Of a stretch of 64,000 nucleotides of DNA, positions 1-9,512 are shown in pieces (the first letter of the stretch is position 1; each line of letters starts with the position of its first letter). The translations under genes were made by a program, and so were the position numbers. This DNA comes from Eubacteriales bacterium (lineage in GTDB: Bacteria; Bacillota; Clostridia; Lachnospirales; Lachnospiraceae): assembly GCA_030526265.1 (NCBI GenBank), contig JAUNDE010000001.1, positions 95,874 to 159,873 on the forward strand, given 5' to 3'. The notes beneath the pieces are model-generated. The model worked only from the letters and a program-made list of their open reading frames with translations, was not told the DNA's origin and did no database searches.

Positions 1-34
1 GGACACCTTCCATATCTAAACAGACAACATTCAT
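1..34 (-). CDS. thrH: ThrH-like HAD phosphotransferase, N-terminal fragment (runs off the window)
   Basis: Only the first 11 codons are inside the window, reading MNVVCLDMEGV. This matches the start of ThrH, the HAD-superfamily phosphoserine phosphatase/homoserine phosphotransferase, where the first aspartate of the DxEG motif is the nucleophile. The start codon is preceded by an AAAAGGAGA ribosome-binding site at 41-49 and lies 15 bases after the aspartokinase stop. ThrH can supply O-phosphohomoserine in place of a classical ThrB kinase, so the hom-lysC-thrH order fits threonine synthesis. The identification rests on 11 residues plus context; another HAD phosphatase is possible. Confidence 0.65.
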   Translation of the reverse strand, partial: MNVVCLDMEGV

Positions 35-49
35 ATGTATTCTCCTTTT

Positions 50-1258
50 CTATTCTGTCATGATAAATCCATCATGAACTGCGTTCATTGCTTTATCAAC
101 GTCTTTTTCATCTACAAGAACTGTGATACGGATCTCTGATGTAGAGATCATATTGATGTTGATTCTTGAATTATATAATGATTCAAACATTCTCGCAGCA
201 ACACCAGGATTGCTCATCATTCCGGCACCGATCACTGAAATCTTTGCAACATTTGGATTGTTTGTGATCTGCTGGATCGTCAGCGCCTCTTTGTGCTCTT
301 CCAGCACATTCATCGCATCTTTAAGATCATCCTGTGAAACAGTGAATGATATATCCTTTGTACCATCACGTCCGACAGACTGCAAAATAATATCTACATT
401 GATATTGTTCTTTGCAAGTGTATTAAAAATCCTGAATGCAGTTCCCGGCTTATCCTCTACTCCGATTACGGAAATACGTGCTGTGTTCACATCGGCAGCA
501 ACACCTGTAATTAACATCTTTTCCATTTTAGCTTTCTCCTTGATTACTGTACCTTCTGATCGATTCAAACTGGAGCGAACAACGAGTTCCACACCATACT
601 TCTTTGCCATCTCAACGGAGCGGTTATGAAGTACCTTCGCTCCTAATGAAGCAAGTTCCAACATCTCATCGTATGTCACTTCGTTTAGTTTCATTGCATT
701 CTTTACAACACGTGGATCTGCAGTATACACACCATCAACATCTGTATAGATCTCGCATTTATCCGCATGTAATGCTGCCGCGAGCGCAACTGCTGTCGTA
801 TCGGATCCGCCTCGACCTAGCGTCGTGACATCATCATATTTATTAATTCCCTGGAATCCGGTTACGATCACGATCTTTCTGGAATCCAGTTCATGCATGA
901 TACGGTCTTTGTCAATTCTTTTAAATCTCGCATTGCCGTATCTTGATGTTGAATGCATCTGCACCTGAAATGCATTGAGTGATACTGCCGGCACATCCAT
1001 GCTGTGCATTGCCATTGCCATCAGAGAAACTGAAACCTGTTCTCCAGTCGCCATAAGCATATCAAGCTCTCTTTTTTTCGGATTAGGATTGATATCCTGC
1101 GCCAGCGCAATCAGTTCATCCGTTGTATCTCCCATTGCGGAAAGAACAACAACCACATCATGTCCTGCCTTATAATCTTCTACGCACCTGCTTGCCACAT
1201 TAAAGATTCTTTCCTTATTTGCAACAGAACTGCCGCCGAATTTTTTTACTATTAACAT
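50..1258 (-). CDS. lysC: Aspartate kinase, monofunctional, two ACT domains
   Basis: Catalyses ATP-dependent phosphorylation of L-aspartate, the first committed step to lysine, threonine, methionine and diaminopimelate. The 402-residue product starts with the kinase signature KFGGSS near residue 6 and has the GRGGSDTTA loop near residue 148 in the amino acid kinase fold. Two ACT domains follow (roughly 260-325 and 335-402), the usual site of feedback inhibition by lysine and/or threonine. Which amino acid inhibits it cannot be read from sequence. A GGGAGG ribosome-binding site precedes the ATG. The gene lies 23 bp after hom and just before thrH, so all three are probably cotranscribed. Length is normal for the family. 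Confidence 0.96.
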   Translation of the reverse strand: MLIVKKFGGSSVANKERIFNVASRCVEDYKAGHDVVVVLSAMGDTTDELIALAQDINPNPKKRELDMLMATGEQVSVSLMAMAMHSMDVPAVSLNAFQVQMHSTSRYGNARFKRIDKDRIMHELDSRKIVIVTGFQGINKYDDVTTLGRGGSDTTAVALAAALHADKCEIYTDVDGVYTADPRVVKNAMKLNEVTYDEMLELASLGAKVLHNRSVEMAKKYGVELVVRSSLNRSEGTVIKEKAKMEKMLITGVAADVNTARISVIGVEDKPGTAFRIFNTLAKNNINVDIILQSVGRDGTKDISFTVSQDDLKDAMNVLEEHKEALTIQQITNNPNVAKISVIGAGMMSNPGVAARMFESLYNSRININMISTSEIRITVLVDEKDVDKAMNAVHDGFIMTE

Positions 1259-1281
1259 TGCTGCCTCCCATTTGCTGCATT

Positions 1282-2502
1282 TTATCCTTCTACACGAATC
1301 ATCGCAATCATATCTTTTTCGTATGCCGCTGCTTTTTGTTCAAATAATCCCTCCGACATAACTTCCGTAACGAAACCGAACTCTCCTTCGATGCCCGGCA
1401 CTTCCACATAAGCGAGATCACCGAAGCTCTGAGCAAGGCTTTCCTGAAGTGCTTCCCTGTCACCCTTCATTCTCACGAAAAACTGATGCTCAACATTATC
1501 TTTCTTTTCGAGTTCAAGCTTCTCACCGATCCAGCCATTTCCGAGATTACGGTTAAGATTTTTAGCTGCTTCCACAATATCACCTACAACAGCACTTGCA
1601 GTAGGAAGTTTTCCTGCTCCACTTCCGTAGAACATTGCATCTCCAAGCATATTTCCACGAACAAAGATCGCATTGAATACACCATTTACACTGAACAGTG
1701 GATGATCTGCACTCAAAAGACAAGGGCTTACCATCGCGCTGATCGAATCTCCATCTCTCTTACATGTTGCAAGAAGTTTGATCGTTTTGCCCATTGCCTT
1801 CGCATACTGCATATCCTGCACAGTGATCTTTGTGATTCCTTCGCAGTAAATATCTTCAAAATCAACCTGTTTACCCGAAATAACAGATGACAGGATCGCG
1901 ATCTTACGACAGGCATCATGACCTTCCACATCTGCTTCCGGATTGCGCTCTGCATATCCGTTTGCCTGTGCTTCCTTCAGCACTTCATCATAATCTGCTC
2001 CTTCATAGAACATTTTTGTCATCATATAGTTTGTTGTTCCATTCAGAATACCGATGATCTCTTCGATCACATCTCCGGTAAGGGAGGAATGAAGTGGTCT
2101 TAAAATCGGAATTCCGCCTCCAACACTTGCCTCAAACAGGAAATTCACTTCCTGCTCTTTCGCAATCCTGATAAGCTCTGACCCATGAGCTGCAACAAGT
2201 GCTTTGTTCGAAGTAGCAACACTCTTTCCTGCAAGAAGACATCTCTTAACAAATGTGTATGCCGGCTCAATTCCGCCCATTACTTCAACTACGATCTTCA
2301 CTTCTTCATCATTTACAATATCTTCAAAGTCGTGAGTGATCACATCCTGTACAGGATCTCCCGGGAAATCGCGAAGATCCAGCACATATTTGACAGACAG
2401 CTCTTCGCCTACTCTCTCACCTATCACTTTCTGATTTGTCCGTATTACTTCTACCACACCGGAACCAACAGTTCCATATCCAAGTACCGCAATCTTTACC
2501 AT
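1282..2502 (-). CDS. hom: Homoserine dehydrogenase with C-terminal ACT domain
   Basis: Reduces aspartate semialdehyde to homoserine for threonine and methionine synthesis. The 406-residue product has an N-terminal Rossmann motif GYGTVGSGVV (from residue 8), the catalytic-domain NGTTNY motif near residue 165, the EGHDACRK stretch, and a C-terminal ACT-like domain (about 328-400) expected to bind threonine. Its ATG lies only 5 bp after the prfB stop, and its ribosome-binding site (GAAAGGG) sits inside the last prfB codons. I see no room for an independent promoter immediately upstream. hom therefore appears to be expressed from the secA/prfB transcript or from a promoter inside prfB. Confidence 0.96.
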   Translation of the reverse strand: MVKIAVLGYGTVGSGVVEVIRTNQKVIGERVGEELSVKYVLDLRDFPGDPVQDVITHDFEDIVNDEEVKIVVEVMGGIEPAYTFVKRCLLAGKSVATSNKALVAAHGSELIRIAKEQEVNFLFEASVGGGIPILRPLHSSLTGDVIEEIIGILNGTTNYMMTKMFYEGADYDEVLKEAQANGYAERNPEADVEGHDACRKIAILSSVISGKQVDFEDIYCEGITKITVQDMQYAKAMGKTIKLLATCKRDGDSISAMVSPCLLSADHPLFSVNGVFNAIFVRGNMLGDAMFYGSGAGKLPTASAVVGDIVEAAKNLNRNLGNGWIGEKLELEKKDNVEHQFFVRMKGDREALQESLAQSFGDLAYVEVPGIEGEFGFVTEVMSEGLFEQKAAAYEKDMIAMIRVEG

Positions 2503-2507
2503 TTTAT

Positions 2508-3618
2508 TTACCCTTTCTTTTGTTGTTCTTGTAAGTATGCATTGATAAATGGTTCAAGTGCTCCATCCAAAACAGCCCCGACATTTGCGATCTCCACGCC
2601 GGTCCGGCGGTCTTTTACCATTGTATACGGCTGCATTACATAAGATCTGATCTGACTCCCAAATCCGATCTCTTTTACTTCACCTCTGATATCCGAAACT
2701 TTTTCAGCCTGTTCCTGCTCCTTCAAAAGTGTAAGCTTGGCCTTGAGCATCTGCATCGCTTTTTCCCGGTTATGGTGCTGTGACCGTTCATTCTGACACT
2801 GCACCACGATTCCTGTAGGAAGATGTGTGATGCGAATCGCAGATGATGTCTTATTGACATGCTGCCCTCCGGCTCCGGATGCTCTGTACGTATCTATCTT
2901 CAATTCGTCATCAGAGATTTCGATATCGATATCGTCCTCGATATCCGGTATCACATCACAAGATGCAAAAGATGTCTGTCTTTTTCCTGCAGAATTAAAC
3001 GGAGAAATACGCACCAGCCGATGTACGCCTTTTTCTGATTTAAAATAACCATAGGCATTTTCTCCGCTGACTTCAAATGTGACGCCCTTGATGCCGGCGA
3101 TATCTCCCTCCAGATAATCAAGCACCTTCAGTCCAAAACCTTTTCTCTCTGCAAATCTGCTGTACATTCGATACAGCATATTTGCCCAGTCACAGGATTC
3201 CGTTCCGCCCTCTCCGGCATGTAATGTCACGATCGCATTGTATTTATCATATTCTCCGGAGAGAAGTGTCTGAATCCGAAGTGCCTCATATGTTTCTTCA
3301 AAAGCCTTCATTTCTGATTCAATCTCAGGGATCACAGTCGCATCTTCTTCCTCATAGGCCATTTCGATCAGAAGCCCGATATCTTCATAAGTACCGTATA
3401 AATTCTCTATCGTCTCAACCTGATCCTTCAGGCTTTTGACCTCTTTCATGATATTCTGGGAATTTTCAGGATCATCCCAGAAATCCGGTTCCTGCATCTT
3501 ATTTTCTAATTCTTCTATTCTCTGCTCTTTTCCAGGGATGTCAAAGTGAATCCCTCATTTCAGCGAGCGGAGTCTCGTATGCATTCAGCATACTCTTAAA
3601 CTGATCAAGTTCTACCAC
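2508..3618 (-). CDS. prfB: Peptide chain release factor 2, with programmed +1 frameshift
   Basis: RF2 recognises UGA and UAA and triggers peptide release. Two overlapping reading frames make the full protein. A short first frame starts at a GTG (3616-3618) behind an AGAGGTG ribosome-binding site and runs 25 codons to an in-frame TGA at 3541-3543. The main frame continues from GAC at 3540-3542, giving about 369 residues, normal for RF2. The slip site reads AGGGATTCACTTTGAC: an internal Shine-Dalgarno-like AGGGA, then CTT TGA C, as in the classical RF2 autoregulatory site. The tripeptide anticodon SPF (in RISPFNSAGK) and the peptidyl-hydrolysis motif GGQ (in GAGGQHVNKTSS) are intact. Annotating only the ATG at 3497 would lose about 40 N-terminal residues. 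It follows secA, as in Bacillus subtilis. Confidence 0.95.
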
Positions 3619-3656
3619 GCTGTCACCTCTTTTCATTTTAATCCGGGCGCAGATCA

Positions 3657-6221
3657 TTATTTGCGTCCACAGCACTGTTTATATTTCTTTCCACTTCCGC
3701 ACGGGCATGGATCGTTTGGATATATTTTTTTGTTTTCCCTCTTCTTCGGAGCGCGAACAGCTGAGTCATCCTTATTCGTTCCTGTCACTTTCGCAACTTC
3801 TTCCCGTTCCACTTTCTGTTCAATCTTCACACGGTAGAGCAGACGGATCGTGTCTGTAGAAATCGAATTTGTCATCTCCTCGAACATCTCATATCCGATC
3901 ATCTTATATTCAACCTTCGGATCTCTCTGACCATATGCCTGAAGCCCGATACCCTGACGAAGCTGATCCATATCGTCGATATGATCCATCCATTTTCTGT
4001 CGATCACTTTAAGAAGGATCACTCGTTCGATCTCACGGATCTGCTCCGGATCGGCAAACTCAGCTTCTTTCACCTTATAAAGCTTCACAGCACGTTCCTT
4101 AAGCATATGCTTCAGTTCCTTTGGATTCATATCTTTCACTTCATCCAGAGTTACCGGTTTCATCGGAATCACAGAATTCATACTGATATTGAATGATGTG
4201 AGATCCCAGTCTTCCGGTTCCATATCTGACGAAATATCTGTATCCACAAGATTTTCTACATACTCTGTGATCATATGAATGATCGAATCTCTCATGTTCT
4301 CACCATTGAGAACACGACGTCTCTCTTCGTATATGATCTCACGCTGTTCATTCATTACCTGATCATATTCAAGCAGGTTTTTACGAATTCCAAAGTTATT
4401 GCTTTCAATCTTTTCCTGTGCTTTCTCGATAGCGCTGGAAAGCATCTTATGCTCGATCTGTTCACCGTCTTCAACACCAAGTGTATTGAATACACTCATC
4501 AGACGTTCTGATCCAAACAGGCGCATCAGATCATCTTCAAGAGAAATATAGAATCTTGATTCACCCGGGTCTCCCTGACGTCCGGAACGACCGCGGAGCT
4601 GATTATCGATACGTCTTGACTCATGACGCTCAGTACCGATGATCTTAAGACCTCCCGCTGCCTTTGCCTCATCGTCAAGCTTGATGTCAGTACCTCGTCC
4701 GGCCATGTTTGTAGCGATCGTTACCGCACCATGCTGACCGGCCTGGGCAACGATCTCAGCCTCCATCTCATGGAATTTCGCATTCAATACATTGTGTTTG
4801 ATTCCGCGTCTCTTAAGCATTCCGCTCAAAAGTTCTGATACCTCGATCGTAATTGTTCCGACAAGTACCGGCTGTCCCTTTGCATGTGCTGCTTCTACCT
4901 CATCACACACTGCACGGAATTTTTCTTTCTGTGTTTTATATACAACATCATTCAGATCCTGACGGATAACCGGAAGATTCGTCGGAATCTCAATAACATC
5001 CATTCCATAAATCTCACGGAATTCTTTCTCCTCTGTAAGGGCTGTACCTGTCATACCGCTCTTCTTTTCAAACTTATTAAACAGGTTCTGGAACGTAATG
5101 GTAGCAAGTGTCTTGCTCTCACGATTTACTTTCACATGTTCTTTTGCTTCGATTGCCTGGTGAAGTCCGTCTGAATAGCGGCGTCCCGGCATGATACGTC
5201 CGGTAAATTCATCAACGATCAGAACTTCATCATCTTTTACTACATAATCCTGATCGCGGAACATGAGATTGTGCGCACGGAGTGCAAGGATGATATTGTG
5301 CTGGATCTCAAGGTTCTCAGGGTCTGCCAGATTCTCGATATGGAAGAATTTCTCGACCTTCTTCACGCCGTCTTCGGTAAGGTTGATATTCTTTTCTTTC
5401 TCATTTACGATGAAGTCTCCTGTCTCTTCGATCTCTTCTCCCATAATGGCATTCATTTTAGAGAATTCACCACTTGCCTCGCCTCTCTCCAGCTGTCTAG
5501 CAAGAATGTCACAGGCTTCATAAAGCTTTGTTGATTTACCGCTCTGACCGGAAATGATGAGCGGCGTTCTCGCCTCGTCGATCAGAACAGAGTCCACCTC
5601 ATCGATAACGGCATACTTAAGTCCTCTCTGCACAAGCTGTTCTTTATAAATAACCATGTTATCTCTCAGATAATCGAATCCGAGCTCATTGTTCGTCACA
5701 TAAGTGATATCACAGTTATAAGCCGCTCTTCTCTCGTCTTTGTCCATGCTGTTCAGAATAACACCAACCGTTAATCCCAGTGCTTCATGAACCTGTCCCA
5801 TCCATTCGGCATCACGCTTTGCAAGGTAATCATTGACGGTGACAATATGTACACCCTCTCCGGTCAATGCATTCAAATACGCAGGAAGCGTAGACACAAG
5901 CGTCTTACCTTCACCGGTTCTCATCTCTGCAATACGTCCCTGATGGAGTATGATACCTCCGATCAGCTGCACTCTGTAATGTCTGAGTCCAAGTGTCCTG
6001 ACAGATGCCTCGCGTACTGCTGCATATGCCTCCGGCAAAAGATCATCCAGTGTCTCACCTTTTGCATAGCGTTCCTTAAATTCTCTTGTCTTGTCTTTCA
6101 GTTCAGCATCCGAAAGCTTCTGCATCTCAGGCTCCAATTCCTCAATACGGTCAACGATCGGATATATTCTCTTCAACTCGTTCTCACTGTGTGTTCCGAA
6201 CAATTTTTGTAACAAGCCCAT
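3657..6221 (-). CDS. secA: Preprotein translocase ATPase SecA
   Basis: Motor of the Sec pathway; drives unfolded preproteins through SecYEG at the membrane. The 854-residue product contains the Walker A stretch MRTGEGKT around residue 100, the DEVD box ([11 protein letters not shown]) near residue 208, the helicase motif NMAGRGTDI, and the C-terminal zinc/SecB-binding motif [13 protein letters not shown] at the extreme end. Length is typical of Firmicutes. The start is set by TAAGGAG nine bases before ATG. A sigma-A-like promoter precedes it (6280-6308). prfB follows with a gap of about 38 bp. Confidence 0.97.
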   Translation of the reverse strand: MGLLQKLFGTHSENELKRIYPIVDRIEELEPEMQKLSDAELKDKTREFKERYAKGETLDDLLPEAYAAVREASVRTLGLRHYRVQLIGGIILHQGRIAEMRTGEGKTLVSTLPAYLNALTGEGVHIVTVNDYLAKRDAEWMGQVHEALGLTVGVILNSMDKDERRAAYNCDITYVTNNELGFDYLRDNMVIYKEQLVQRGLKYAVIDEVDSVLIDEARTPLIISGQSGKSTKLYEACDILARQLERGEASGEFSKMNAIMGEEIEETGDFIVNEKEKNINLTEDGVKKVEKFFHIENLADPENLEIQHNIILALRAHNLMFRDQDYVVKDDEVLIVDEFTGRIMPGRRYSDGLHQAIEAKEHVKVNRESKTLATITFQNLFNKFEKKSGMTGTALTEEKEFREIYGMDVIEIPTNLPVIRQDLNDVVYKTQKEKFRAVCDEVEAAHAKGQPVLVGTITIEVSELLSGMLKRRGIKHNVLNAKFHEMEAEIVAQAGQHGAVTIATNMAGRGTDIKLDDEAKAAGGLKIIGTERHESRRIDNQLRGRSGRQGDPGESRFYISLEDDLMRLFGSERLMSVFNTLGVEDGEQIEHKMLSSAIEKAQEKIESNNFGIRKNLLEYDQVMNEQREIIYEERRRVLNGENMRDSIIHMITEYVENLVDTDISSDMEPEDWDLTSFNISMNSVIPMKPVTLDEVKDMNPKELKHMLKERAVKLYKVKEAEFADPEQIREIERVILLKVIDRKWMDHIDDMDQLRQGIGLQAYGQRDPKVEYKMIGYEMFEEMTNSISTDTIRLLYRVKIEQKVEREEVAKVTGTNKDDSAVRAPKKRENKKIYPNDPCPCGSGKKYKQCCGRK

Positions 6222-6279
6222 ATAATTTAACTCCTTATATCGATTATTTTTTCAAAAACATAAAAAAGACCTATTGTTT

Positions 6280-6308
6280 ATTGTATCACTATACCCTTTT
6301 CAATTCAA
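6280..6308 (-). promoter_or_regulatory. Putative sigma-A promoter of secA
   Basis: On the minus strand the sequence reads TTGAAT, 17 bp spacer, TACAAT, placed about 60 bp before the secA start. The -35 box overlaps the last codons of the upstream hisA gene. Box quality and spacing are good; no mapping data. Confidence 0.6.
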
Positions 6309-7084
6309 TATTTTCGGACCATCCTGTACGGAATCTTTCCTCCAAACAGATCAAGTGCACTTCCAATCGTAAAATCGATCTTTCCCTTTGATTTTTTTTC
6401 AAAAACACGAAGGTCGCCGATCGATCCGATCCCTCCTGCATAAGTAATCATTCGTCCACTATACTCAGAGAGTAATTCCACCAGTTCCACCTCTACTCCG
6501 GATGCCTTTCCTTCTACATCCACACCATGAACGAGAAATTCGTCGCAGTATTTTCCGAGCTCACCCAGCAGCTCCACACTGATTTTTACATCCGTAAATG
6601 TCTGCCACCGATCTGTCACAATATAATAGTTCCCGTCTTCTTTTTTTCTGCAGCTAAGATCCAGAACAATATGCTCTCTTCCCACAGCACACACCAGTTT
6701 ATCCAGATTCTCGAAACAGATCGCTCCTCCCCGGAACACATAGGAAGTCACGATGACATGGCTTGCTCCTGCACGGATATATTCTTCCGCATTTTCAGCT
6801 GTTATTCCGCCTCCGATCTGCAGTCCCTCAGGGTATGCACGCAGAGCCTCCATTGCCTGGCGTTTCGTCTCAGCGTAATATTCAGAAGTCTGCGGATTCA
6901 AAAGAATGATATGCCCTCCCCTGAGGCCATCCTTTTTATACATTTTCGCATAATAAGCAGCATCGTAATCCGAAGCAAAATTCTCCTGCGCCTGATTGCC
7001 CTGATCCCGAAGACTTCCTCCAACGATCTGCTTTACTTTCCCGTTATGTATATCAATACATGGTCGAAACTTCATCTTTGTCAC
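6305..7084 (-). CDS. hisA: HisA isomerase, eukaryotic (His6) type
   Basis: Predicted ProFAR isomerase, the TIM-barrel enzyme of histidine synthesis. The 259-residue product resembles fungal/plant His6 rather than ordinary bacterial HisA. Seen motifs are CIDIHNGKVKQIVGGSL near the N-terminus (first catalytic Asp in CID), QIGGGI, VIVTSYVF, LDLSCRKKEDGNYYIVTDRW, DEFLVHGVDVEGK and ALDLFGG near the end; each has a close counterpart in yeast His6 as I recall it. The start is preceded by AGAGGTG. No other his gene lies in the window; the neighbours are secA and a lipoprotein. Fold and activity are confident; the eukaryotic-type assignment comes from remembered sequence, not a search. Confidence 0.88.
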   Translation of the reverse strand: MTKMKFRPCIDIHNGKVKQIVGGSLRDQGNQAQENFASDYDAAYYAKMYKKDGLRGGHIILLNPQTSEYYAETKRQAMEALRAYPEGLQIGGGITAENAEEYIRAGASHVIVTSYVFRGGAICFENLDKLVCAVGREHIVLDLSCRKKEDGNYYIVTDRWQTFTDVKISVELLGELGKYCDEFLVHGVDVEGKASGVEVELVELLSEYSGRMITYAGGIGSIGDLRVFEKKSKGKIDFTIGSALDLFGGKIPYRMVRKY

Positions 7085-7149
7085 CTCTGTAATAAAGTGC
7101 GTTTTATGTGACAGGGGAATTTCAAAGTTCCTGTCACATAAGAAGAATA

Positions 7150-7173
7150 GACGGGGAAAGTCCCCCGTCTATG
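7150..7173 (-). terminator. Stem-loop after the lipoprotein gene, probable weak terminator
   Basis: A 9-bp GC-rich stem (TAGACGGGG / CCCCGTCTA) with a short loop lies about 25 bp after the stop at 7196. A second inverted repeat (TGTGACAGG...CCTGTCACA) lies between it and hisA at about 7108-7139. Neither has a long T-run, so both may be leaky terminators or mRNA-stability stems. Confidence 0.45.
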
Positions 7174-7195
7174 CGTTTTCATTTCCTTGTTTTTC

Positions 7196-7573
7196 TTATC
7201 TGTTTTTTGTATTTTCCGTATTATTTCGATTTGCTGCAGCATCATTGCCTGACAAATCATTTCCAATATCGTTCACGCCGTCGTCGATCGCATTTCCGAC
7301 ATTGTCCATTCCATCTCTTACTGTGTTATCTGCAGAATCATTTCCAGTAGTGGTATTATTATTCGTGTTGTTATTTGTGTCATTCGTTCCGGCTGCATCA
7401 GTTCCGTCTGTTGCACCGTTCATTGTATTGTCGGCAGAATCACTGGTATTTTGTGAACCTGCGCCACTTGTCCCACCCGGCTCATTCACATTATTATCAC
7501 TCCCACACCCGGTAAGTCCGGCCAATACTCCGACACATAATAACATTACGAATAATTTTTTGAACTGTTTCAT
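7196..7573 (-). CDS. Small Asn/Asp/Thr/Gly-rich lipoprotein, function unknown
   Basis: A 125-residue product with a lipoprotein signal peptide: MKQFKK, a hydrophobic stretch, then the lipobox LTGC with Cys23 as the predicted lipidated residue. The mature part is low-complexity, rich in N, D, T, G and S, with an Asn-rich patch near residue 70 and a short acidic/aliphatic segment DNVGNAIDDGVNDIGNDL near residue 95 that could be helical. It has no catalytic motif. It should be tethered to the outer face of the cell membrane. It stands alone between hisA and dapB, and a 13-bp palindrome (CAAGTAATACTTG, 7610-7622) lies in its probable promoter region. Reality of the gene is well supported by the signal and lipobox; role unknown. 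Confidence 0.8.
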   Translation of the reverse strand: MKQFKKLFVMLLCVGVLAGLTGCGSDNNVNEPGGTSGAGSQNTSDSADNTMNGATDGTDAAGTNDTNNNTNNNTTTGNDSADNTVRDGMDNVGNAIDDGVNDIGNDLSGNDAAANRNNTENTKNR

Positions 7574-7688
7574 ATTTTGTTCTCCCTTTCATGTATATTC
7601 TTCAATTATCAAGTAATACTTGTCATTCAGTAATATCTGCATTTATGAAGAATATTATTCCCGCTGCATGAAAGGAAATATCTGGAAA

Positions 7689-8447
7689 TTAAAGCTGGAT
7701 CACATCAGACATATCATACATCCCGGCTTCTTTTCCGGCCAGGAATGCAGCTGCTGAAACCGCTCCCTTTGCAAAGATGGCTTTCGAATATGCAGTATGT
7801 TTGAATTCGATCACTTCATCCTCACCCGCAAATATCACCTCGTGTTCGCCTACGATCGTGCCTCCGCGCACCGCAACAACTCCGATTTCTTTTTTCTCAC
7901 GTTTTTTGCGCACATCACTGCGGTTAAAATTATAAGAATATTCATTGTCCAGTGCTTCATTGATCGAATCTGCGAGTGCGATCGCCGTTCCGCTTGGAGC
8001 GTCCAGTTTCTGATTGTGATGCTTTTCTACGATCTCAATATCATATCCAGCCGGCGCCAGAACGCTTGTCGCATTCTGAAGTAATTTCATCAGAAGATTC
8101 ACACCGAGCGACATGTTCGCCGAGCGAAGGATCGCGATCTTTTCAGAACACTCTTTCACTTTGGCAAGCTGTTCCTCTGAAAGTCCTGTTGTACAGAGCA
8201 CAACCGGAAGATTCTTTCTCACACATGCATCAAGCATTCCATCAACTGCCGATGCATTCGAAAAATCCACCACAACATCTACATCCACATCACACGCATC
8301 AATACTTTCAAAAGTCGGGTATGGATTTTCTTTTCCAAGAAAACGGTCTACGCCTGCTGCCAGTTCCATCCCTTCCGTCTCAGCTACCATACGGGAAATC
8401 ACCTGTCCCATTCTTCCATTGCATCCATGCATCAATACTTTTATCAT
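7689..8447 (-). CDS. dapB: 4-hydroxy-tetrahydrodipicolinate reductase
   Basis: NAD(P)H-dependent second step of the diaminopimelate/lysine branch, needed for lysine and peptidoglycan. The 252-residue product has the N-terminal dinucleotide motif GCNGRMGQV (from residue 8), the catalytic region EKHHNQKLDAPSGTA with the His-His pair and Lys, and the C-terminal FKHTAYSK segment. The start follows GGAGGAAACAAC. It is downstream of dapA in the same direction, with a stem-loop between them (8472-8505). Length is normal. Confidence 0.96.
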   Translation of the reverse strand: MIKVLMHGCNGRMGQVISRMVAETEGMELAAGVDRFLGKENPYPTFESIDACDVDVDVVVDFSNASAVDGMLDACVRKNLPVVLCTTGLSEEQLAKVKECSEKIAILRSANMSLGVNLLMKLLQNATSVLAPAGYDIEIVEKHHNQKLDAPSGTAIALADSINEALDNEYSYNFNRSDVRKKREKKEIGVVAVRGGTIVGEHEVIFAGEDEVIEFKHTAYSKAIFAKGAVSAAAFLAGKEAGMYDMSDVIQL

Positions 8448-8471
8448 GTTGTTTCCTCCTGAATATTATGC

Positions 8472-8505
8472 AAGGACAGAAACAGTTCGCACCGTCTCTG
8501 TCCTT
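8472..8505 (-). other. Intercistronic stem-loop between dapA and dapB
   Basis: Arms AAGGACAGARAC and its complement (12 bp with one G-T pair) enclose a 10-nt loop in the dapA-dapB gap. On the minus strand it is not followed by a T-run, so it looks more like an mRNA processing or stability element than a terminator. Confidence 0.5.
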
Positions 8506-8523
8506 TAAGATCTTCGTTATGAT

Positions 8524-9414
8524 TTAAGCCAGTTTGATTCCAAAATCTTTCATGGCCTGTGCAAGCGACTGTGCGTGAGCAGGAGATATCTCTGTGAGCG
8601 GCATACGGAGTCCTCCGCATTCCATTCCCATAAGATTTACTGCTTTCTTAACCGGGATCGGATTCACTTCACAGAACAGCTGTTCAATAAGCGGAATCGC
8701 TTTCAGCTGCATTGCACATGCTTCTTTCACATTTCCCTCAAAATATTTTGCACACATATCATGTGTGAACTGTGGTGCTACGTTTGAGAGCACAGAAATA
8801 ACACCAACTCCGCCAAGGGAGAGAATTGGCACGATCTGGTCATCATTTCCCGAATAGAGATCGATCTTTCCATCTGTCAGGCTCATGATCCTTGCAACCT
8901 GGCTGATGTTTCCTGACGCTTCTTTCACTGCCACGATATTATCAACTTCCTTTACAAGTGTGGCAACTGTCTCCGGAGCTATGTTAAGTCCGGTACGGCT
9001 TGCAACACTGTACATGATGATCGGTGCTTTGGCCTCTTTTGCAACTGCTTTATAGTGAGCGATCAGGCCTTCCTGTGTTGCTTTATTATAATATGGTGTC
9101 ACGAGTAAAAGTCCGTCTGCACCATATTCTACTGCTTCTTTTGACATATCGATCGTTGTATATGTAGCATTTGACCCTGTTCCCGCAATAACCGGAACTC
9201 TCTTCTTTGTACGTTCGATCGCAAACTTAATACATTCCATGTGTTCTTCTTCTGATAAAGTAGAAGATTCACCTGTGGTACCGCATATAACAATACTATC
9301 AGTTCCATTCTCACACTGATAATCAATCAATTCATCCAGTTTATCGTAATTAACGCTTCCGTCTTCATGAAACGGTGTCACTAATGCAACTCCTGCACCT
9401 GTAAAAATAGCCAT
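8524..9414 (-). CDS. dapA: 4-hydroxy-tetrahydrodipicolinate synthase
   Basis: Condenses pyruvate with aspartate semialdehyde, the branch point to lysine and diaminopimelate. About 296 residues. The TIM-barrel active site is visible: GTTGES (Thr pair), MYSVASRTG (catalytic Tyr) and AVKEASGN (Schiff-base Lys near residue 162). I chose the ATG at 9412-9414, giving MAIFTGAGVALVTPF, because AGGAGG lies six bases before it; the frame stays open 19 codons further upstream without a comparable ribosome-binding site. It leads the dapA-dapB unit behind the promoter and tandem repeats at 9484-9549. Confidence 0.96.
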   Translation of the reverse strand: MAIFTGAGVALVTPFHEDGSVNYDKLDELIDYQCENGTDSIVICGTTGESSTLSEEEHMECIKFAIERTKKRVPVIAGTGSNATYTTIDMSKEAVEYGADGLLLVTPYYNKATQEGLIAHYKAVAKEAKAPIIMYSVASRTGLNIAPETVATLVKEVDNIVAVKEASGNISQVARIMSLTDGKIDLYSGNDDQIVPILSLGGVGVISVLSNVAPQFTHDMCAKYFEGNVKEACAMQLKAIPLIEQLFCEVNPIPVKKAVNLMGMECGGLRMPLTEISPAHAQSLAQAMKDFGIKLA

Positions 9415-9483
9415 GGTATTCCTCCTGTCAACAAATCCACCCACATCTCGGGCTTCCTTTTCAATTTGCATACGTATTTTGAA

Positions 9484-9512
9484 ATTGTATCATCATTATA
9501 ATTCAATGTCAA
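9484..9512 (-). promoter_or_regulatory. Strong sigma-A-type promoter of dapA
   Basis: On the minus strand TTGACA (9507-9512), 17 bp spacer, TACAAT (9484-9489): consensus -35 and a 5/6 -10. It lies about 70 bp before the dapA ATG. Two tandem 17-bp repeats sit immediately upstream of the -35. Confidence 0.75.

Noticed and set aside
7610-7622. CAAGTAATACTTG palindrome upstream of the small lipoprotein gene
   Set aside because: Single short palindrome; the surrounding promoter boxes are poor, so an operator call is not justified.
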